Source of the DNA: Gossypium raimondii
Taxonomy: Eukaryota; Streptophyta; Magnoliopsida; Malvales; Malvaceae
Length of the DNA stretch: 64,000 nucleotides
NCBI RefSeq assembly: GCF_025698545.1
Contig: NC_068567.1
Location: 58,781,371 to 58,845,370 of the forward strand
Direction of reading: 5' to 3'
Position numbers and translations under genes: made by a program. The notes beneath the pieces are model-generated. The model saw only the letters and a program-made list of their open reading frames with translations, was not told the origin of the DNA and searched no databases. Shown here piece after piece: positions 11,988 through 24,192 of this stretch (positions are counted from its first letter, which is position 1; the number at the start of each line of letters is the position of its first letter).

Positions 11988-12352
11988 GAGATAAATCCCA
12001 AAACTATACATGAACTATTGTTTAATGTGCAATCGCATATATAAATTTTGATTTTGTGCAATTTAATACATAAAATTTTGATTTAATCCAATTATTGTAA
12101 ATTATTAACAAAATTATTGATATAACATCATTTTATGTTTATATATTGCATGCATAAATAATTATATTTATCCAATATAAAAATAAGTTGATGTATTTAT
12201 TTCTTTAAATATGTATGATTAAATCAAAATTAAGTTTCAAGTATACATTTGAACCATAATTAGAGTTTCACGTGTATAATTGCACCAAATTAAAGTTCAT
12301 GTATACAATTACACATTAAATCAAAGTTCATGTATAATTTTAAATTTGTCCC
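11988..12352. mobile_element. MITE, Mutator-type, perfect 9-bp target duplication
   Basis: A 365-bp element with long imperfect terminal inverted repeats: left gagataaatcccaaaactatacatgaac, reverse complement of right gggacaaatttaaaattatacatgaac. It is flanked by identical 9-mers aattaaatt at 11979-11987 and 12353-12361. A 9-bp duplication with long TIRs is the signature of Mutator-like non-autonomous elements. No ORF. Confidence 0.8.
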
Positions 12353-13044
12353 AATTAAATTATATAAAAATTTAAAATAAAATAGAAACTATTCACTTGA
12401 CTAATGTTATGTAAAAAGTTAATAAGAAAATAAAATGTTGTACATGAAAGTATAAGATTCTTAGTATGAATGATACCTTACCTCGCAATACCCATGGTAT
12501 ACGTGGTGATCAAATCAGTTAAATTATTGATTCATTGATCCAATTAATTTATTTAATCATAAAAAGTCTAATTTAATTAGTTGTTTACCTTGTTCAATAA
12601 ATTCGTACTAATTCTCATGACTCTCTTTGGATCGACACTCCACCTGATTTCCTATCTAACTAGTTAAGTCTAATTCAAACAACTATAGTATTCACCTTAC
12701 AACCCATGTTATGGGTTCGAGTTTAAAGGATTGTTTGCTTAGATGCTAGCATAATTACACCTTTTGATAAAAAGTAGTGTAGTTTGAATCAAATCGGACT
12801 AGTCACTCAAAATAATTAAATTAAGAATCAACAAGTATTGAACTCCGACCTCTAAGTAAAGTATTTGGAACAAGTAAAAATTTAAAAATAAAAAAAAATC
12901 AACAATTAAATTGATTTATTATTATTATTTTAATAATTTCAAACAAGTTAGATTGAGAACAAAATAAAAAAAAACTACAAATTGGGAGAAAATCAACAAC
13001 TTAGCTGATTTATAATTTCTTATTCATTTTGGTGAATCTTTTCA
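12353..13044. other. AT-rich intergenic
   Basis: Begins with the second copy of the 9-bp duplication. Otherwise nothing recognised. Confidence 0.3.
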
Positions 13045-13172
13045 TGTAACACCCTTACCTATATTCCTCGCCAGAATAGGGTATGAGGCATTACCGGAGT
13101 TTTCTGAATTAATTTTTCCGTTATTACGAGTTAAATTCTATTTTTTATTGAAACATATTATGATGTCGCTTA
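13045..13172 (-). mobile_element. LTR terminal fragment
   Basis: Starts tgtaacacccttacc and contains gaggcattaccgga, matching the antisense start of the element at 40967 (tgtaacaccccgac ... gaggcattaccga). It is therefore the 3' end of the same LTR family in minus orientation, cut off after about 128 bases where another LTR begins. Confidence 0.6.
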
Positions 13173-15888
13173 TGTAATGACCTAAATTTAAGGTAATCGG
13201 AACAGTGGTTTCATAACTACAAATCTGATTTAAAGGCAAGTTTATTTTAATATTTTTTCATGACTATTGATATGATAGGAAAATCGTATGAAAATATCGA
13301 TAGAAAAATTTTACCGATTTAGTGGTTAGTTAGAAAAAAATTATTGAAGAAATTAGGTAAAAATAAGGTATCGATATCTTGATCTCATAAAACCGAGTCA
13401 AAAATATTTTTATAAGTATTTATGAAATGTTAGTAATGTGGTATTAAAATTTCGTTAGAAAATTTTAATGTTTGGGTGGTCAATTAAATGAAAAGGACTA
13501 AATTGGAAAAGGTGTAAAAGTGGCTAGGATGATTAAATAGCTTAAGTGTCTAATGAGGAAGGATTTAAAAGGAAATTAGACCCAAAATTTATTTGGGCTC
13601 GACGGCAAGTGCATGAAATCAGCAAGAAAATGGATGATTTAAGGGCAAAATTGGAATATTGCATAATTAACTAAATAAAATTAGGACTAATGTAGAAATA
13701 TCTAGATTTCTTGTGATTTCTCTTCATTCTCATCAGCCAAAACGCCATAGGAGGGGGTTCTTTAAGCTGGTATTTCATAAATTTTGCACCAAGTGAGTTA
13801 ATCATTGCATTTTTATTGTAATTTTTGTGTTTTTAAGACTTTTACAACTAGGTTCTACTATTAATTTCATTAGTTTTTGATTTCATGGATGAAATTGAAA
13901 GTCACCATGGTTGAGTGCTGTAAGTTTATGATGAAATAGCATGAAATTGAAGCTTTAATTTGTTTATGAGATGATTTTATTAGGTAATTCAATAGAAATT
14001 TATTTTTAGAACCTAATTGTGAAAAAGTTGGAATTAAAGTCTAGTGCCGAAATTTTGATTCCCAAATGTTACAAAGTAGTTTGAGGTGATAGAATAAAGT
14101 GTTAATTGAGAAAAATCATCCCAATTTAGAGGTTAATTGAGCAGGGACGAAATTATCATTTATTAAAAGCTTAGGGGGGGAATGGTAATAAACATCTTGC
14201 ACTAAAACAGTTTTGGACAGCAGCAGTAGACTAACTTTGAAAAATCACCAAAAATTGTGGAAATTGAATTAGAGGATGAACAAAATACGGAATTAAAGAT
14301 TATTGAGTCTAGTTTCTCATAGAAGAAACGGTGTAAGTAATGGAATTGTAAATCATGAGATATAATAAATTTTTGAGATAAGGTCAGAATAAATTCGGGT
14401 TCCCCTGTTCTAACTTTGGAAAATCATCAAAAATTGGAGAAAAAAATGATTAGGGGTTAAAATTTACATGTTTAAATTTTTAATGAGTCTATTTTCAATA
14501 GAAACAAACGAAAACATCATCCAAATTTTGTACTAAGAGATAATTAATTTTTAGCAAAGAAAGGTCGAATCTGTCGGACAACACAATAGGGGTAAGTTTG
14601 AATATTTTACTGTACTTATTGGCTGAACCAAAAATTCTGAAAATTTTATGGTAGAAATGTATTTGAGTCTAGTTTCAGAAACACCAAGCAATTTTTAATT
14701 TGGAATTTTTTAGCTTGAGATATAAATAATTTAGTAACTACGACTCAAGTAGACAACTTTGAATGAACTATAAATAATAGTGGAATTATAGAGAATGTTA
14801 CATATGAACATGAAATGTATTAAATTGATGATTAAATTTATTTATTTAGATCCAGAAAATTCAAATACGAAGGTAGATCGAGAAAAGGAAAAAGTTCGGG
14901 ATTAGTAGATTTTTTAATACGAACAAGTATCGAGGTAAGTTCGTGTAACCTGAATTGTATTCTTAAATACTTGAAATGTATGTTATTGATGTGAATATGA
15001 TTTAAATGTTCATTATATGAAAATTGATGAAACATTGATATATTTGATAAAAAAGGGAAGAAATCCCGGTTAATTGAAAGGAAAATTCGATGGATCTTTA
15101 AAAAGGAATTGGCGGTAAAAAAGATCTAGCTCGGACGAGTGATCCTATCCTGATATAGCCCTTCCGAAGAATATGTGTAAAATGGATTTAGCCTGGACTA
15201 GATTTTTTTTTACCATTTTACACATATTCTTCGAGAGGGCTAGATCAGGATAGGATCACTCGTTCGGGCTAAATCTATTTTATGAAATACTAGCTTAAAG
15301 AACCCCTCCTATAGCGTGTTGGATGATGAGAATGAAGAGAAATCACAAAAAATCTAGATATTTCTACATTAGTCCTAATTTTATTTAGTTAATTATGCAA
15401 TATTCCAATTTTACCTTTAAACCATCCATTTTCTTGCTGATTTCATGCCCTTACCGTCCAACTCAAATAAATATTGGGTCTAATTACCTTTTAAATACTT
15501 CCTCATTAGACACTTAAGCTATTTAATCATCCCAGCCACTTTTACACCTTTTCCAATTTAGTCCTTTTCATTTAATTGACTACTCAAACATTAAAATTTT
15601 CTAACAAAATTTTAATACCACATTACTAACATTTCATAAATATTTATAAAAATATTTTCGACTCGGTTTTACGAGATCGAGGTCTCGATACCTTGTTTTT
15701 ACCAAATTTCTTCAATAATTTCTTTTTCTAACTAACCACTAAATCGGTAAAATTTTTCTATCGATATTTTCATACTATTTTCCTATCATATCAATATTCA
15801 TGCAAAAATATTAAAATAAATTTATCTTTAAATCGGATTTGTGATTACGAAACCACTGTTCTGATTACCTTAAATTTAGGCCATTATA
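13173..15888. mobile_element. Folded-back (palindromic) LTR pair
   Basis: The plus-oriented arm starts at 13173 (tgtaatgacctaaatttaagg) and runs about 2.0 kb to about 15185. The right arm (about 15213-15888) is its reverse complement with an internal deletion: 15292-15888 pairs with 13173-13788, and 15213-15276 pairs with 15122-15185. The missing 1.33 kb corresponds to 13789-15121. No coding sequence. The family is the one at 2491-5309, judging by the shared start tgtaat(c)gacc...gaacagtggttt. Confidence 0.75.
15122..15276. repeat. Hairpin at the centre of the folded-back LTR
   Basis: The arm 15122-15185 (gacgagtgatcctatcctga ... tgtgtaaaatgg) pairs with 15213-15276 with few mismatches around a 27-base loop. 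Confidence 0.85.
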
Positions 15889-16269
15889 TTTCATTATCAT
15901 AAGATTCATGATTAAATCAATTAAATTGAAAAATGATGATTTAATGAGTTTTATAATCGATACATAGTATAATCATAAATATTTTTATCCATTTTAGAGA
16001 TATATTTTTAAATTCTAATTTAAATTGAGTTTGGATGGACGGTGGGGTGCTGTGCTGTGCATGGTGATGAGTTTATTTTTACACTAAAACCCGTTGTTTT
16101 ATTTTCATTTTGTTGTTGTTCCACCGGTCTAATTTTTTAATGTAAACGAGCTCAACAGTAAAAAACATAACGTAACAATAATGTTATGTTTCCACTTTCC
16201 AGTCATTTCAGCGTTAACGTTAAACTCAGGCCCGCTACTCCAAGTCAAAGCCGACCGGGAACTCAATCA
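15889..16269. other. Intergenic, upstream of aminoacylase gene
   Basis: No element recognised; carries the promoter and 5' UTR of the gene at 16270. The frame is open a little upstream but the first ATG with a sensible N-terminus is 16270. Confidence 0.35.
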
Positions 16270-18839
16270 ATGGAAAAACCTTACACTTTCAATCTTCTTC
16301 AGCTACTCTTCCTCTATTTACTGCTTCCATTCCTCTCAAATTCGATACCACCACCAGCCCAAACCGACCACTCCGAAATCATATCAAGGTTCCAACAATA
16401 CCTCCAAATCAACACTTCCCAACCATCCCCAGACTACCAAAAATCTACCCACTTCATCCTATCCCAAGCCGATTCCCTCTCTTTGCAATCCCAAGTCATC
16501 GAATTCGTTCAAGGTAAGCCAATTGTGCTCCTTCAATGGCCAGGCTCCGACCCTTCCTTGCCTTCCATCCTCCTTAACTCTCACACTGACGTCGTCCCTT
16601 CTGAGTATTCGAAATGGGTTTATCCTCCTTTTGGAGCTCACATCGACGAACAAGGAAATATCTTTGCTAGAGGCTCTCAGGATATGAAGTGCGTTGGCAT
16701 GCAGTACCTGGAAGCTATTCGTAGGTTGAGGTCTTCTGGGTTCTGCCCGAAACGATCTCTTTACCTGTCGTTTGTTCCTGATGAGGAGATTGATGGCCGT
16801 GATGGTGCTGAGATGCTTGCTTCCTCTGATGTCTTCAAGAATATGAATGTCGATATAGTGCTTGATGAAGGTAACAAGATTTTAAGTCATTTAAATTTGT
16901 TTATAATTGTTGGATAATTTTGTGTTTTGAGGAACAGGGTTGGCTTCTCCCAATGAGAACTATAGGGTATTCTATGGGGAGAGGGCTCCATGGTGGTTGG
17001 TTATAAAGTCAAATGGAGCTCCTGGACATGGGGCGAAGCTTTATGAGAATAGTGCCATGGAGAACCTTTTCAAGAGCATTGAGAGTATTTGGAGGTTCAG
17101 GGCTTCTCAGTTTGATTTGGTGAAGGCAGGTTTGAAGGCTGAAGGGGAAGTCATCTCGGTTAATATGGCCTTTCTGAAGGCTGGCACGCCTTCCCCAACA
17201 GTAACTCTCTTGGTTTAACTCACTGTAGTTTGTATTTTACATGTACTGGTATTACTGCTTAGATTATGTCTTTCAATCTGATATTTGCTGTACGGTTCCC
17301 TAGCTAAAGTTGTTTTCTGGTTCTAGTTTAGTTCCTGATTTTAATCATAAAAATCACTGAAGAATTTACCTGTATTGCATCTCTCAAAGGATTGTTTAAT
17401 TGTCTTATGTAGAAGCTGGCTTCACTGGCTTTTTCGAGCTGGATTGGTGCATTGATACCTTTCATCAATTGCCAAGATTAGTAATGAGCTTTCATTTTTA
17501 TTGAAACACTCATGTCAATGCATATTTGGACATTAGGAAAAAAAATTAAACATACCCGGATTACAGCTGAGTCGTAAGACAAGGCAAGTTATGCAGACTC
17601 TGCAAATCCTAAAGACGAGGCATCCTACTAGGCTTAGATGGAATATTGAGGCTGTTTTCATGAGTTTTATTGGAGCATAAGTAACTTCTAACAATTGGAA
17701 AATTAATTTGCTTTTTAGAAATTAGATGTGTTATCTGTCAGTTTGCAAAGCTGTAGGCCTGTAGCATAATTGCATTGTTTCATATGGCAAATAATGATGA
17801 GTATTGTCTGCTTTTGATAGCTTTGTTGCTATGTCGGAATCCACACACGTATTCTTTTCATTAATATAAACAATTAGTGATATCTTGATTTCAGCCTCTA
17901 AGTTGCAGATCTTCTTCTTGTTTGCCTGCCAGGGTTTTGTCATGAATTTGCAGCCCTCAGAAGCAGAGGCTGGTTTTGATATTCGAATACCACCGATTGG
18001 TAATGTAGAGTCGCTGGAGAAACAGATAGCTGAGGAATGGGCACCTGCTTCGCGGAACATGACATTTGAGGTAGGGACATTGAAACATTTCTCACTTTGA
18101 AAGCAAATTGGATATTTGGTAATACTATAAAAGAATGGTTAATATTTTCAGTGAACTATTACTGTCACATTTCATAGAATCTTACAATGGCAAACTTCCA
18201 TATATATCAGCTTGAGATCTCATGAATCACAAAGGTAATTAAATGAAGAAAATAAAGGGGTTGGAAACCTATCCATTTCTAGGAGTTTCGCATAGTTGTT
18301 TGTCATTTGCATGCCACAAATTCTATCTCATAAACCTAAGTGGTCTTTTGTTGCTTTTTGAACCGGTTATCTGTTTTGGCAGTTTAAGGCAAAGGGTATA
18401 CTGCATGATGACCTGGGAAGGCCGCTTGTGACTGCAACCGACAGTTCTAATCCATGGTGGACTCTGTTGGAAGAAGCTATCAAGAAAGCGAATGGAAAAA
18501 TAGGAAAGCCTGAGATATTTCCAGCCTCGACAGATGCTCAAAATTTTCGGAAACTAAGCCTGCCGGCTATCGGTTTCTCACCTATGGCTAACACTCCTAT
18601 TTTGCTTCATGACCATAATGAGGTATATCTTGTATGATTACCCTCATATGTCAATAGCAAATTAGGCTGCTAGCAACTATCTGGCATGTGATTTGACTGT
18701 TTTCTTTTCTACCTTATTATTGCAGTTCCTAAACCAAGCTGAATACTTGAGAGGAATTGAGGTATACGAGTCTATAATCAAAGCTTACACATCATACATC
18801 CCGCCTGGAGGACATGGAGATTCACGAGACGAGTTGTAA
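16270..18839 (+). CDS. ACY1: Aminoacylase-1 (N-acyl-L-amino-acid amidohydrolase, peptidase M20)
   Basis: Five exons (16270-16870, 16938-17200, 17933-18070, 18383-18622, 18726-18839), all with GT-AG junctions and kept frame, encode 451 residues; family members are usually about 400-440. Residues 8-23 are hydrophobic (LLQLLFLYLLLPFL), suggesting a signal peptide and ER/secretory entry. M20 zinc-site signatures are all present: HTDVV with H105 and D107, RGSQDMK with D138, PDEE with E172 and the likely general base E173 region, LDEG with E200, APGHGA with H231 in the dimerisation domain, and LLHDHNE (H410/H412) near the C-terminus. The enzyme removes acyl groups from N-acyl amino acids such as N-acetylmethionine. 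The split codon G+GG at exon 1/2 gives Gly201. No damage seen, so the copy is probably functional. IAA-amino-acid hydrolases are a related M20 family, but the aminoacylase-type HTDVVP...PPF and PDEEIDGRDG blocks fit ACY1 better. Confidence 0.92.
17201..17932 (+). other. Large second intron of the aminoacylase gene
   Basis: 732 bases between gt at 17201 and ag at 17932. No nested gene or element recognised. The other introns are 16871-16937, 18071-18382 and 18623-18725. Confidence 0.85.
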
Positions 18840-19277
18840 GGTACCAGCAATGTACATCTTCATACTTAAAGGTATATCCTCAATGCTGTATCGATGATGA
18901 GGGAAACAGTTTTACCACTTACCTATGCTAAAGAGAACATGGTTCGTCATGCAACTTCTTGGATAATGTGGTATTTGAACATGCCTGATGCGTCATGTCT
19001 TCTTCTTGTCATGGCATTTCATTTTCCCAGTTTACTTTGTGGTTGAACAATAGCGTCTGATGTTTTGATAACCATCATGTTCTTAAGAATGCTTACATGT
19101 TTGAAGCTTTAATGACTATATTCAAGATCAACAATCTTATTCTTTATATTTTAATTTGACATAATTTAATCTCTTTATTTTTATTACCTCAATATTTAAT
19201 CCAAATAATTAATACAGTTAGCTATTCCGGTTAAAATGTTGAATCCAACTCATCAAGCTAATATCAATTATTTTTTA
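18840..19277. other. 3' UTR and intergenic
   Basis: Downstream of the aminoacylase stop codon; nothing coding recognised. Confidence 0.4.
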
Positions 19278-19653
19278 GGGTTAATATACTATTTAGTACC
19301 TATATTTGCCTAGAATGTTCAGTTTGGTACTTGAGTTTTTTTTTTCCCAATTTGGTACCTAATTTTGGTTTCAATACAGTTTGGTATTTGAGTTTTTCTT
19401 TGTTCCATACAAATACCTCCTAAGTTTGACTTTAATGCTTAATTTGGTACTTGAGTTTTTTTTGTTCCAATTAAGTACCTATATTTTTTTACTAGAGCAC
19501 AATGTCAAATATTTATTGGACTGCATGATGTTGTTTAGTTTTTACCAAATTGAACATTGAAATCAAACTTAGGTGCCAAATTGTGACAAAAAAACTCAGG
19601 TATCAAATTGAATATTGAAGTTAAATGTAGGTACTAAATGGTATATTAATAAT
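19278..19653. mobile_element. MITE-like inverted-repeat element (~375 bp)
   Basis: Left gggttaatatactatttagtacc and reverse complement of right attaataccatttagtacc-type sequence are inverted matches extending about 100 bases, with repeated ggtacttgag / gtacctaa words inside. The flanks are T-rich near-repeats (tattttttа-type at 19269-19277; tatttttag at 19654-19662), consistent with a decayed 9-bp duplication. Confidence 0.6.
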
Positions 19654-20293
19654 TATTTTTAGTGGAGAGGGTGTTTCTAAGAAACATACATATAAATATT
19701 TAATCAGACTGACTAATAAAATTATAAAAATAAAAAATAAAATTATACAAAATAAAATAAAAACTAAATCTCAAATTTGAGAATAATAAACGGACCAAAA
19801 CCATAAATTAACCCAAATTTCCATATTCTCTGGCAGCACGACGAGAAGCGACAAGGACGAAAGCAGCGTTTTCGAAGGAATCAATGGTGGGCTGGGATGA
19901 AATGAGACCCCAACGTGGGCCTTCTAGTCCACAAACAAAACAAAAGGTTATGAGTTGGTTGCTTCCTTGTTCACGCATTTTATTTCCATTTTTATTCTCC
20001 AAAAAGAAATTTTCTTTTTCGGCGATTAGCCGATTATCATCATTACTTTGCCTTGATACGGTGAAATACCTTGCTTTCTCTGGGTTGTTCTTATTGGGTT
20101 TCTTCTTTCGATTTCATTATTATTTACAAAAAAAAAAAAACGGAAAGCATCCGTTTGAAAATAATGAGTTCAAAGGCCCCTCATTCGATGTTCGATCCAC
20201 TCTACTGAAAGAGATTGGCAGTGGCTAACAGTTCTCTGGTTCACTACGAAAAGGAAAAAAGGGTCGAGCGGTAGCTTAATAGAGAAGACAAAG
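19654..20293. other. Intergenic and 5' region of coiled-coil gene
   Basis: Contains open stretches on both strands but none with a recognisable domain. The 3' part should hold the promoter and 5' UTR of the gene at 20294. Confidence 0.3.
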
Positions 20294-22210
20294 ATGTCGC
20301 TGAGAATAAAAGCGGTGGTCGATAAGTTCGTGGAGGAGCTGAAAGAGGCCTTGGAAGCCGACATGCATGACAGAGAAATGAAGGAAAGAGAGATGCAAAG
20401 TTACATCGAGGAACGTGAGCGCGAAGTCGCCGAGCGTGAAGCGGCCTGGAAGGCCGAGCTCTCTCGCCGTGAGGTCTGCTTTTTCCCTTCTCTTTCCCAA
20501 TTAAAGAAAAATGGGAAATTTTTAGTTGATTGTTTGTCGTTAATTGGTATAAAAATAGTTTCTTGATTACCTGCGTTACAACTGTTTTTAAACTCTCTTT
20601 TTTTCCAAGTTAATGGAAAGTGAGGTTGATAAGCATAGAGATTGAAGACTATGTTCTATTTATCTTGAATTGGGGGTTCTTAAAAATGGGTGTTTGTTGT
20701 TTTTATTTGTTAATTCTTAATGAGTGGCTAATTTGCTTAAATTCTTGCCTTTATGTTAGTAAATTTCTGGTATCTTTTGATAATGATGAACATTTAGTTT
20801 TCATGGTTTGTAGAAATAGGTTCTTCAATTTCTGTTGAGAATGCACTTGCTCTTAAATTGTCGCAGTGATGATGAGAACTACATATGAGCACTTAGGACA
20901 TAATTTTTCTTTCCAATGCTTGGTAGGAGAGATGGAAAAATGGAAAGAAAATTACCTTCTTCTTTTCATGCATTGCTCGGTAGGGGTGCAAAAATGGAAG
21001 GAAAGAAAATAAAACATTTGAAAAATGCATAATTTTGAGCTCACATGCACATCTCTCTCATTTTCTCTCCTCACTATTCCAATTTGGAAGGATTGATTTT
21101 TATGCGTTAGGTTGTAAAATGATTTCCTCTCCTATTTTCTTCCCCCTCACTTTTCTTCCTTACCTTACACACTCAAAATTCATTTTCTTTCCACTTTTCC
21201 TTTCCTTCCTCCCATTCCCTCCACTTTTCCAACCAACCAAGCACACCCTTAATGTCCTTGATTAGGGTGATGCTGTTAGACTGCCATGAACCATTTCCTC
21301 CTTTGCTATGTTTTTACTATTTTGCTTCAACTCTTTATTTGTCTTGAAGTTTCCATGTCCAGCACCCCTGGCCAGCGCATATTTGGAGAATGATATGAGA
21401 TATGACCCATTAAAAACCTTCCCAATACATTGAAAAGCTTCAAAATTTCGAATATAAGACACATTCGTAGATGATACTCATTCATAATAAGTGTCATAGT
21501 TTGTTTATCAAGACAGGTTGCTGATTAGCTAAATTGCTCATGAAATTATTGATGTTGGTGTTGTTTCTTCTATGTTTAGTCTTTTTGAGTTTAGTAGTCT
21601 CTTCATAGGGTTTGACATGCTTTTATCTTTGTTAATACTTGAATCAAAGTGGGAGCTTGTGTATGAATTGACTTTGATTAGTTCATATCCTTGGCATAGT
21701 AAAGAGAATTCCAAATCGAAACCCTTGTTGGTTCAGTTATCTGTAGACCTACAGTCACTACTATAAGGTTGTTTCTGATGTGTTCAGTATGCTGATTGAG
21801 TTACAGAGAATTCAAATCCGAACTTGTCGGGGTTCAATTATCTGTAGATGTATAGTCTCTCGTGTAAGGGAATTTCCAATATATTTAGCATGCACATGAA
21901 TGATTTTAAACTATTCTGATTGAGTTGAGCCTAATTGCAGTATAAAAAGTACATAGTTGCATAAGTGTATGCTTCTGTCCTGCTGTAGTTGCTTGACGAT
22001 TCTTAGTTCTTCGGAACATAATTTTTTATCTTCCAGGCAGAGATTGCCCGACAAGAGGCTAGACTAAAGATGGAAAAAGAAAACCTCGAAAAAGAGAAAA
22101 GCGTCCTGATGGGAACAGCATCGAATCAAGATAACCAAGACGGGGCTCTCGAAATCACTGTAAGTGGCGAAAAATACAGATGCCTGAGGTTCGCAAAGGC
22201 AAAGAAATAA
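20294..22210 (+). CDS. Small conserved plant coiled-coil protein
   Basis: Two exons (20294-20473 and 22037-22210) with a phase-0 GT-AG intron (cgtgag/gtctgc ... ttccag/gcagag) encode 117 residues from MSLRIKAVVDKFVEELKE. Residues about 8-90 are highly charged with heptad-like spacing (EREMQSYIEEREREVAEREA, ARQEARLKMEKENLEKEK), predicting one long coiled coil broken exactly by the intron. The C-terminus is different: GALEITVSGEKYRCLRFAKAK, which looks like a short beta-rich tail. No signal peptide or membrane segment. I do not recognise a named function; the preserved frame over both exons and the strong coiled-coil pattern support a real gene. Confidence 0.75.
20474..22036 (+). other. Long intron of the coiled-coil gene
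   Basis: 1563 bases. It includes a purine/pyrimidine-skewed stretch (about 20900-21255) ending ccaaccaaccaagcacaccctt, which resembles the end of a hAT-type MITE but lacks a clear matching left end or duplication. Confidence 0.7.
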
Positions 22211-22726
22211 AGAAGATGAAGAAGCTTTGATGTCTTTTCCTAGATTTGCTGCAGCAAGTTTGCTTTATTTTTTTTTAGAATCTATTCATTCTATATGCAT
22301 TGATAAGTATACTTGTAGGTTTGCTTCCAGACACACATCCTATTGACAGTATCCAGTATATGATTCCATTTCAATGAAGAAAGGCAAAAAAAGAAAGAAA
22401 AAAAGAAAAAACAAGGTTGCCATCTTCTTTTACATTTCTTATTTTGATGATTCTTATGATTAGTGTCACAGTCTACAGAAACTTACAAAGTCTTGTCTGC
22501 ATTCACCCGTTGGGGGACACAGTTTTTGTTCATAGAAAGACATCTCACAGCTTGAAGAGGTGCGTTTCGAATTTCAATATTCAAAGCTCAGTCTTTTGAT
22601 CTAATTTGTTTTTTAAGTTTATATATATTTTTTCATTTATGTCTATATAAAATTACTAAATGTTTCTATCAAAAAGATTATTAACTTTAATTAACTTTTT
22701 AAAAAATTAAAAAAATGGTATATTTC
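22211..22726. other. 3' UTR and intergenic
   Basis: Downstream of the coiled-coil gene's stop codon; AT-rich, nothing else recognised. Confidence 0.35.
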
Positions 22727-23085
22727 TTTTTCTTTTTTTTGACTAAAAGTTGGCTTTCATTTATGTGAACAAGAGCAACAAAACATAATTTAAAGCAAAA
22801 TTAAAAGCTAACCAACAGCGCACCAAATGACAGAGCAAACAAAACCAAATCGAAAGACAACATCAAGAACGCAACGAAAACAAAAGACCCTCCCGAACAT
22901 GAAACTGAAATCAGAGAAAAATCAGCCAAACTCTCATGAACTGGAAAAGTCTTCTAGTGAGCGAGAGCCAGAGGAGAAGCATCCCAGAAGCAGAATAAAA
23001 TTCGGTCAACCTACTTATCTGAAACGAAATTTTCAATAAATTAATCCGGCAGGTCTACCCACCAACGATCAGCAGCGACAGTAGG

Positions 23086-23690
23086 CTACACCGATAGCGG
23101 CACCTCCTCCACCCAAAACTGATCAAGACTTTGGCCAACACCCATGGCAGCAAGATGGTGAGCAACTCTATTACCCTGTCGAAAACAATGTTGAACAATA
23201 GTATCAGTAAAACAGTTTCTAAGCCTGTATGTTTCTTCTTTAATGACCCACTGCAATCTCTGATCTGTCATCATGCAAGGAATTGGCTTTCTTAACCACA
23301 GCCAAAGAGTTCGCCTCAACAATAACATGCGTGAACTCTAGATCTGCCGTCGAAACAGACTACTCGAAAAAAAGCAAGAACCTCTGCAACAAAAGCATTA
23401 GGTACATTACTATGCATTTGTATACTTGCTTCCAAAACCAGACTCTCTACATTCCGAACAATAATCCCCGAATAAGATTGCCTAGAGTGAGACAGGAAAG
23501 AGGCATCAAAATTTACTTTCACAAAAGGCCCAACCAGAGGCTGCCATCGCACCTCCGGAACCCCCACACAAAGCCGTGAACCCTCCCCAGGAAAGGATAA
23601 GTCCCGAAGGTATAACCGGATGAAAGTCACCACATTCGAAACTGATTGAGGAAGTCCTTCATGATAACTTCTATTACGCCCCATCCACAA
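23086..23690 (-). pseudogene. LINE RNase H-like domain (frameshifted)
   Basis: Two overlapping frames give VKVNFDASFLSH, SGIIVRN and further on HCFRQGNRVAHHLAAMG, the start and end motifs of the plant RVT_3 RNase H-like domain at LINE C-termini. A frameshift lies near 23320. Confidence 0.8.
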
Positions 23691-24182
23691 AGCCTAAATT
23701 GTAAAAAGAATTAAATTAATAGAATCTTCAATGAAATTTGTAACGCTTGTCATACTGTCTTAGCAATCGGACACTCTCGTACAACATGTATCACAGTTTT
23801 TGGTTCAGCATAGCATTTGGGACAAAATCTGTTGTTCATTACCTGCCTATTATAAAGATTAGAAAGCGTAGGAACATAATTGTTACAAAATCACCAACAT
23901 GTGATGCGAATTTTCTACGGAATTTTGGCTTGCCACATATTAGCATAAACACTACTAGTAAGCGAGTTGTCATTGTGGGCACCATGTGAGTGATCCGTGT
24001 GAGAAGGCCTTAGTAACATATTGTACACATTTCTCACTATATGGAGCCCAGTAGGAGAACCCTTCTAGACAAGAATATCAAGGGGGCCAAATTGGGCCAA
24101 TGGAATACTCATCCTATTTGTATAAGTCTGGTACTACAAGGTCACTCACCCAACTAACCGAAGTAGTAACAGTTGTGTGTTG

Positions 24183-24192
24183 TACCTTGCAG
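24183..24192. repeat. Left target duplication of MULE-like element
   Basis: taccttgcag, identical to 25291-25300. Confidence 0.9.

Noticed and set aside
20900-21255. hAT-type MITE in the intron of the coiled-coil gene
   Set aside because: Only the right end resembles such elements; no matching left end or 8-bp duplication was found.
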